Shown piece by piece: positions 60,731 through 64,000 of a DNA stretch of 64,000 nucleotides (positions are counted from its first letter, which is position 1; each line of letters opens with the position of its first letter). Below the pieces are notes generated by a model. The model did no database searches. It was not told where the DNA came from and was given only the letters and a program-made list of their open reading frames with translations. Source of the DNA: JBGPTK01 sp963797765 (GTDB taxonomy: Bacteria > Acidobacteriota > Terriglobia > Acidiferrales > UBA7541); the NCBI GenBank assembly GCA_963797765.1, contig CAWCQU010000002.1, forward strand, positions 992,001-1,056,000, written 5' to 3'. Made by a program: the position numbers and the translations under genes.

Positions 60731-61830
60731 GCAAATGGCGATCGCTGCTCATGGGTGTTAGTAGCCCAGCCACTCCTGGCTGTGCGCCCACCAAACGCCA
60801 ACACCTCAGTTTCCAAGCAGGGGCGCCTGCGCCATCCAAACCGGTTGGTGTAAGTAAATTGTTCTTGGCCCTCATGATTCTGCTGTGCGTTGCAATACTT
60901 CTACCCAGGGTGTATCCGCTCGCGGCCGCGCCGCCGCAAAATGCGGTCGAAGAAAAAGCGCCTGCTGTAGAAATGATCGGCGAAGGAACGGTCTCGACGC
61001 CGGATGACGAGTTTGGCGGCTCCATCACTCCGGACGGCCAAAGCATTTTTTTCGATATCACGGTTCCGCCGCACTACCTCTACGTTATGTGCGTATCGCA
61101 TTGGGTGAACGGGCGATGGGGTACGCCGGAAGTCCTGCCATTTTCCGGCGCCTATCGCGATTCCGACCCGGTGCTAACGCCGGACGGCAACACGCTGCTC
61201 TTCGCATCGGACCGGCCGAGGAACGGAAAAGAAAGCCGCAACTTTTACATTTGGGCATCACGGAGAACGGCGAAGGGATGGAGCGATCCGGAATTGCTCG
61301 AAGGATCGGTCAACAGCGCAGGCAGCCAGGTATTTGCCTCAATGGCCGCCAACGGTAATCTTTATTTTACGTCGGAACGCAAAGGCCAATTCGATATTTA
61401 TGTTTCACGCCTTGCCAATGGCCAGTATCAAGAAGCGGAAGATTTGGGCCCGAACATCAATGGCCCGGGCATCTCAAGTTTGGAAGCGCTGATCGCGCCG
61501 GACGAAAGCTACCTGCTGATCGGCAGTTTCGGCAGGCAGCCGGGCTTTGGAAATTCCGACGTGTTCATCAGCTACCACCAGGCAAGCGGCTGGACCGTGC
61601 CCAAGAATCTAGGCCCGGCGATCAACACGCGAGCGCGGGAGTACAGTCCTCGCGTGACGCCCGATGGGAAATGGCTGATCTTCACCAGCGAACGAGGCAT
61701 GTCTTCCGAAACTCGCGAGAAGCCGTTTACCTACGAAGAATTCGTAACCAAATCGCGCGGCACGCTCAACGGCCTGGGAAACATCTACCGCATTCCGATG
61801 GACTACGTGCTCAGAAGCACTCGCCCCTGA
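60727..61830 (+). CDS. Exported PD40 beta-propeller protein, second of a pair
   Basis: About 367 aa. The start ATG overlaps the preceding stop by four bases. Residues 1-38 are a Ser/Pro/Ala-rich segment partly encoded by a family II hairpin repeat; the hydrophobic signal (LFLALMILLCVAILLPRVYP) comes only after it, at about 45-65. The blades match the paralogue: ITPDGQSIFFDIT, LTPDGNTLLFASDR, MAANGNLYFTSERK, IAPDESYLLIGSF, VTPDGKWLIFTSER. Role unknown; PD40 propellers often bind other envelope proteins. The late signal suggests that an internal start or a repeat insertion altered the 5' end. Confidence 0.8.
   Translation: MSKWRSLLMGVSSPATPGCAPTKRQHLSFQAGAPAPSKPVGVSKLFLALMILLCVAILLPRVYPLAAAPPQNAVEEKAPAVEMIGEGTVSTPDDEFGGSITPDGQSIFFDITVPPHYLYVMCVSHWVNGRWGTPEVLPFSGAYRDSDPVLTPDGNTLLFASDRPRNGKESRNFYIWASRRTAKGWSDPELLEGSVNSAGSQVFASMAANGNLYFTSERKGQFDIYVSRLANGQYQEAEDLGPNINGPGISSLEALIAPDESYLLIGSFGRQPGFGNSDVFISYHQASGWTVPKNLGPAINTRAREYSPRVTPDGKWLIFTSERGMSSETREKPFTYEEFVTKSRGTLNGLGNIYRIPMDYVLRSTRP
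60764..60785. repeat. Hairpin repeat family II, copy inside a coding region
   Basis: GCCCAGCC-ACTCCT-GGCTGTGC with one mismatched pair, preceded by GTA as in copies 12594 and 26219. It is read as SSPATPGCAP in the N-terminal part of the second PD40 protein. Confidence 0.6.
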
Positions 61831-61851
61831 ATTGTTTTCGAGATTCAATCT

Positions 61852-62253
61852 TCAGTGCAGCGATTTAATGTAGCTGACGATTTGCCAGCGCCGCTGTTCC
61901 GGCAGGCCGGACCACGAGGGCATGCCCGCCGCGATATTGCCGTTGCGAAGAATCCAGGCCAGGTCGCCGGGCGTTGCTTCCTGCACGGCGCGCGAACGCA
62001 AGTTCACGGCATGGCCAATTCCACGAGCGTCGTTCCCATGGCATTCGGCGCAATGCTGCCGGTAAAGTTTTCCGCCTGCCAGAACGGCATCCGGCTGCCC
62101 TTCGTAAGGGTTTCTCCTGTCGCGCGCTTCGGCGGGTACCTGCGCGAGTTCGGGGTGGACGTGCCGCTCTTCCGCTGCCTGCTGCCGGGCTGCTCCGGTT
62201 GCCGCGATAATCGAAACCAGAAAAAGGGATGCGGGAAGTATCCACCGGCTCAT
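61852..62253 (-). CDS. Small exported c-type cytochrome
   Basis: A 133-aa protein with a signal peptide (SRWILPASLFLVSIIAATGA). A single class I cytochrome c fold follows: the haem site CAECH in GGKLYRQHCAECHGNDARG, and a probable Met ligand in GNIAAGMPSWSG, with the C-terminal helix RRWQIVSYIKSLH. ATG 62253 overlaps the stop of the upstream outer-membrane gene by four bases, so they are co-translated. It is a periplasmic electron carrier; the partner is unknown. Confidence 0.88.
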   Translation of the reverse strand: MSRWILPASLFLVSIIAATGAARQQAAEERHVHPELAQVPAEARDRRNPYEGQPDAVLAGGKLYRQHCAECHGNDARGIGHAVNLRSRAVQEATPGDLAWILRNGNIAAGMPSWSGLPEQRRWQIVSYIKSLH

Positions 62254-63167
62254 CGGAACAGGCTCCTCAACCGCCGGCCGAAGCCTGCGATTTCGTAAGA
62301 GACTCCCCAGCGCAGCACCAGGCGATGGCTGTTCTGGTTCAATCCAAAGCCCGGAGAAACCCGCAGCGTAACTCCGCTTGGCAACTGCAATCCGAGAATG
62401 GGTGCGGCATAGTGAGACGTTCCGGTGGTTGTAAAGTTCTCCCCCGTTCCCAATCCGCCATAGAATTCGATTCCGGCCAGGAAATTTTCGCGGCAGAAAT
62501 TGCACGGCCGCGGAGTGGCTTCCAGCCTGAAGGGCCGGCTGGCGCCCACGGCGTAGCCGAACTCCCACGGCTCACCGCTTAAATTTTTCTCGGCGATAAA
62601 ATTTTCCGAAATGTTCCAACCCTTGAAATCGCTGGAAAGGATCAGCTTGGTTTCGATTTCGCGTTCCGTTTCGCCGTGCAATTCGGAATTCCGCGGCACG
62701 AAATCCGCCTCGTTGTCAAAGCCCACCACTTCGATCATTGCTTTGTCCGCTCCGCGCAAGTTCTCGTATTCCACGTAAAGCACCGGATTGATCCAATGTT
62801 CGCGCATCAACGGCCTAAAGCGGTTTTCCCACCGGAATCCCGTGAAGAGCGTGCTGTCGCCGAACGTCGACTGGCCGTCGAGATAAAATTCGGTGGTCCA
62901 CCAGGCTTTCATTCCATATTCGAATTCCGTCGTTCCCGCGAGATAGTTGTTGCCTCCTCGCTGCGTGCCGAACACGGGATTGAATTCCACATCCAGGTTT
63001 CCGGGTTGTTCCAGATGGTGGCTGTAGGTGACGAAATAGGGGCTTTCCTGTGCGGCAACCGGCAAAGCTGCGCCGGTCACCACGGCGACGAAGACCAGGC
63101 TCAAACCGAACCAGAACAGAACGCGCAAGATTTGATTTCTCCTTTTTGGTTTGCACCGGGAAAACAT
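62250..63167 (-). CDS. Predicted outer-membrane beta-barrel protein
   Basis: About 305 aa. A basic N-terminus and a hydrophobic segment (VLFWFGLSLVFVAVVTGAAL) with cleavage near VAAQ are followed by many short alternating strands with aromatic ends (FEYGMKAWWTTEFYLDG, GFRWENRFRP, VLYVEYENLRG, RLVLRWGVSYEIAGF). There is a CNFC pair in the middle. No known family recognised. It is translationally coupled to the cytochrome c gene, which suggests an envelope redox unit. ATG 63167 is the most natural start; the frame is open to 63239. Confidence 0.75.
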   Translation of the reverse strand: MFSRCKPKRRNQILRVLFWFGLSLVFVAVVTGAALPVAAQESPYFVTYSHHLEQPGNLDVEFNPVFGTQRGGNNYLAGTTEFEYGMKAWWTTEFYLDGQSTFGDSTLFTGFRWENRFRPLMREHWINPVLYVEYENLRGADKAMIEVVGFDNEADFVPRNSELHGETEREIETKLILSSDFKGWNISENFIAEKNLSGEPWEFGYAVGASRPFRLEATPRPCNFCRENFLAGIEFYGGLGTGENFTTTGTSHYAAPILGLQLPSGVTLRVSPGFGLNQNSHRLVLRWGVSYEIAGFGRRLRSLFR

Positions 63168-63232
63168 CCGCTGACGGAAGCGCAGCTTCCCGGTCCGAAA
63201 ATCAGGAAGCAAAATACTCCAGTTGATACACG

Positions 63233-63267
63233 GTTGCAACTAGTATTTGAAACTGTGTTGCAACTAG
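63233..63267. promoter_or_regulatory. Tandem GTTGCAACTAG sites, possible operator
   Basis: GTTGCAACTAG occurs at 63233-63243 and again at 63257-63267, a centre-to-centre distance of 24 bp. Each contains the self-complementary GTTGCAAC. They lie about 65-100 bases upstream of the outer-membrane/cytochrome operon and also upstream of nothing else on the plus strand, so they look like binding sites for a dimeric regulator of that operon. Confidence 0.45.
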
Positions 63268-63367
63268 AAACAACAGGCTTCCCCCTTCCTTTTCGCCGCC
63301 CGTGGCGCGTCCTGGATCAAATGCGTGTCAGGAAACGTGATTCTGGTGATTCACGCAGGAAGGGAAT

Positions 63368-64000
63368 TCAAATCCATAGCAGGTGGCAGGAATATGTTTT
63401 GATCACCAGCCAGAGCTCCCGGCCGGCGCTCAAGTCTAGAGTGTGGACCGCGCTGGGCGTCAGATGAACTTCAAATCGTGGGCCACAATCGACCGTGGCG
63501 ACAACTGTGACGCCCCGTTGCTCGAGCGACAACAGTTTTCCGCGGATCACATTGCGGGCGCTCAGCCCGCGCGGCGGTTCCGTGGCTACTAGAATGTCGC
63601 CGGCGCGAATCGCAAGCCGTACCGCGGAGCCCGTTTCCACTCGGGCCAGGGGAACTTCGAGTTCAACTCCACCAGCGATGCGGCACGTCATGGTGCCGTG
63701 CGCTTCATGCAGCACGGTGATTGTACCGTCAAAAAAATTCTCGAATCCAGCCGCCTGCGCGAGCATTTCGTGCCGGGGAGCAGTAAGAACTTCCTGAGGC
63801 GTGCCTTGCGCGAGGATGCGTCCGCGATCCAGCGCAATCACGCGTTCGCCCAACGCAAAAACTTCTTCCCGGCTGTGCGTGACGTAGAGAATCGGAATGT
63901 TGTGCGCCGCATTCCATTCGCGCAAATCGGCGATGATCGGCGATTTTGTGGCCGGATCGAGCGCCGCCAGCGGCTCGTCGAGCAACAACAGGCACGGATC
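63368..64000 (-). CDS. modC: Molybdate-type ABC transporter ATPase, C-terminal part (cut by the window)
   Basis: The frame runs off the right edge; only the last 210 residues are visible. It begins in Walker B and the D-loop (LLLLDEPLAALDP), then the H-loop (YVTHSREEVFALGERVIALD). After IALDRGRILAQGTPQEVLTA comes a C-terminal TOBE/Mop-like domain (ARNVIRGKLLSLEQRGVTVV, DCGPRFEVHLT). This layout fits ModC, the ATPase for molybdate uptake; other TOBE-type importers (sulfate, iron) cannot be excluded without the rest. A MOSC protein at 49587 is the only other possible molybdenum-related gene here. Confidence 0.8.
   Translation of the reverse strand, partial: DPCLLLLDEPLAALDPATKSPIIADLREWNAAHNIPILYVTHSREEVFALGERVIALDRGRILAQGTPQEVLTAPRHEMLAQAAGFENFFDGTITVLHEAHGTMTCRIAGGVELEVPLARVETGSAVRLAIRAGDILVATEPPRGLSARNVIRGKLLSLEQRGVTVVATVDCGPRFEVHLTPSAVHTLDLSAGRELWLVIKTYSCHLLWI

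Overview
The window looks like a chromosomal segment of a GC-rich Gram-negative bacterium of the Acidobacteriota (Terriglobia/Koribacter-like). The basis is gene content: an ADOP-type MacB/FtsX permease with its PadR regulator (16468-19433), a VWFA-related Acidobacterial-domain protein (42549-43700), LpxC and TonB (outer membrane, lipid A), an E. coli-type long GyrB, and several families of short palindromic intergenic repeats. The taxonomic call is inference; no rRNA or tRNA gene is present to confirm it.

Left part (1-31 kb): TPR protein (partial), lipA, lpxC, a zinc-ribbon/pilin-like fusion and glmU. A purine cluster follows: purQ, an M20 peptidase, purL-purF-lepB (overlapping) and purM. 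Next come a secreted flavoprotein with three C-terminal haem motifs, a DUF6714-like protein, the padR-ADOP pair, purN-tyrS (overlapping), a PAS/PP2C phosphatase with an SRPBCC protein, a cytochrome P450, an M48 protease, an LssY-C protein and an ABC exporter pair.

Middle (31-43 kb): small zinc-ribbon proteins, a 1090-aa sortilin/BNR-propeller protein, a DUF3800 protein, an unusual ACP-AMP ligase-PlsC fusion, a TonB protein, a LOG-family protein and the VWFA protein. Two very clear Rho-independent terminators lie back to back at 40955-41060.

Right part (43-64 kb): the origin neighbourhood. dnaA, dnaN, gyrB and gyrA are all on the minus strand, with DnaA-box-like sites between dnaA and dnaN and upstream of dnaA. 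recF, usual between dnaN and gyrB, is absent; its place is taken by a MOSC-SnoaL fusion and two adjacent genes that each carry an apparent single frameshift. Further right are a Kef-type antiporter, an NHL-propeller protein, the metallophosphoesterase ymdB directly preceded by a sequence that folds like 6S RNA and has its own promoter, two tandem PD40 propeller proteins, an outer-membrane protein/cytochrome c pair and the 3' part of a molybdate-type ABC ATPase.

The most useful non-coding observations are the 6S RNA candidate (59281-59481), the candidate origin (54045-54347 and 55691-55952), a 180-bp composite repeat present twice (5561-5741, 27104-27283), and a hairpin repeat with an invariant ACTCCT loop, one copy of which lies inside a coding region. 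No mobile element, CRISPR array, prophage or defence island was seen.
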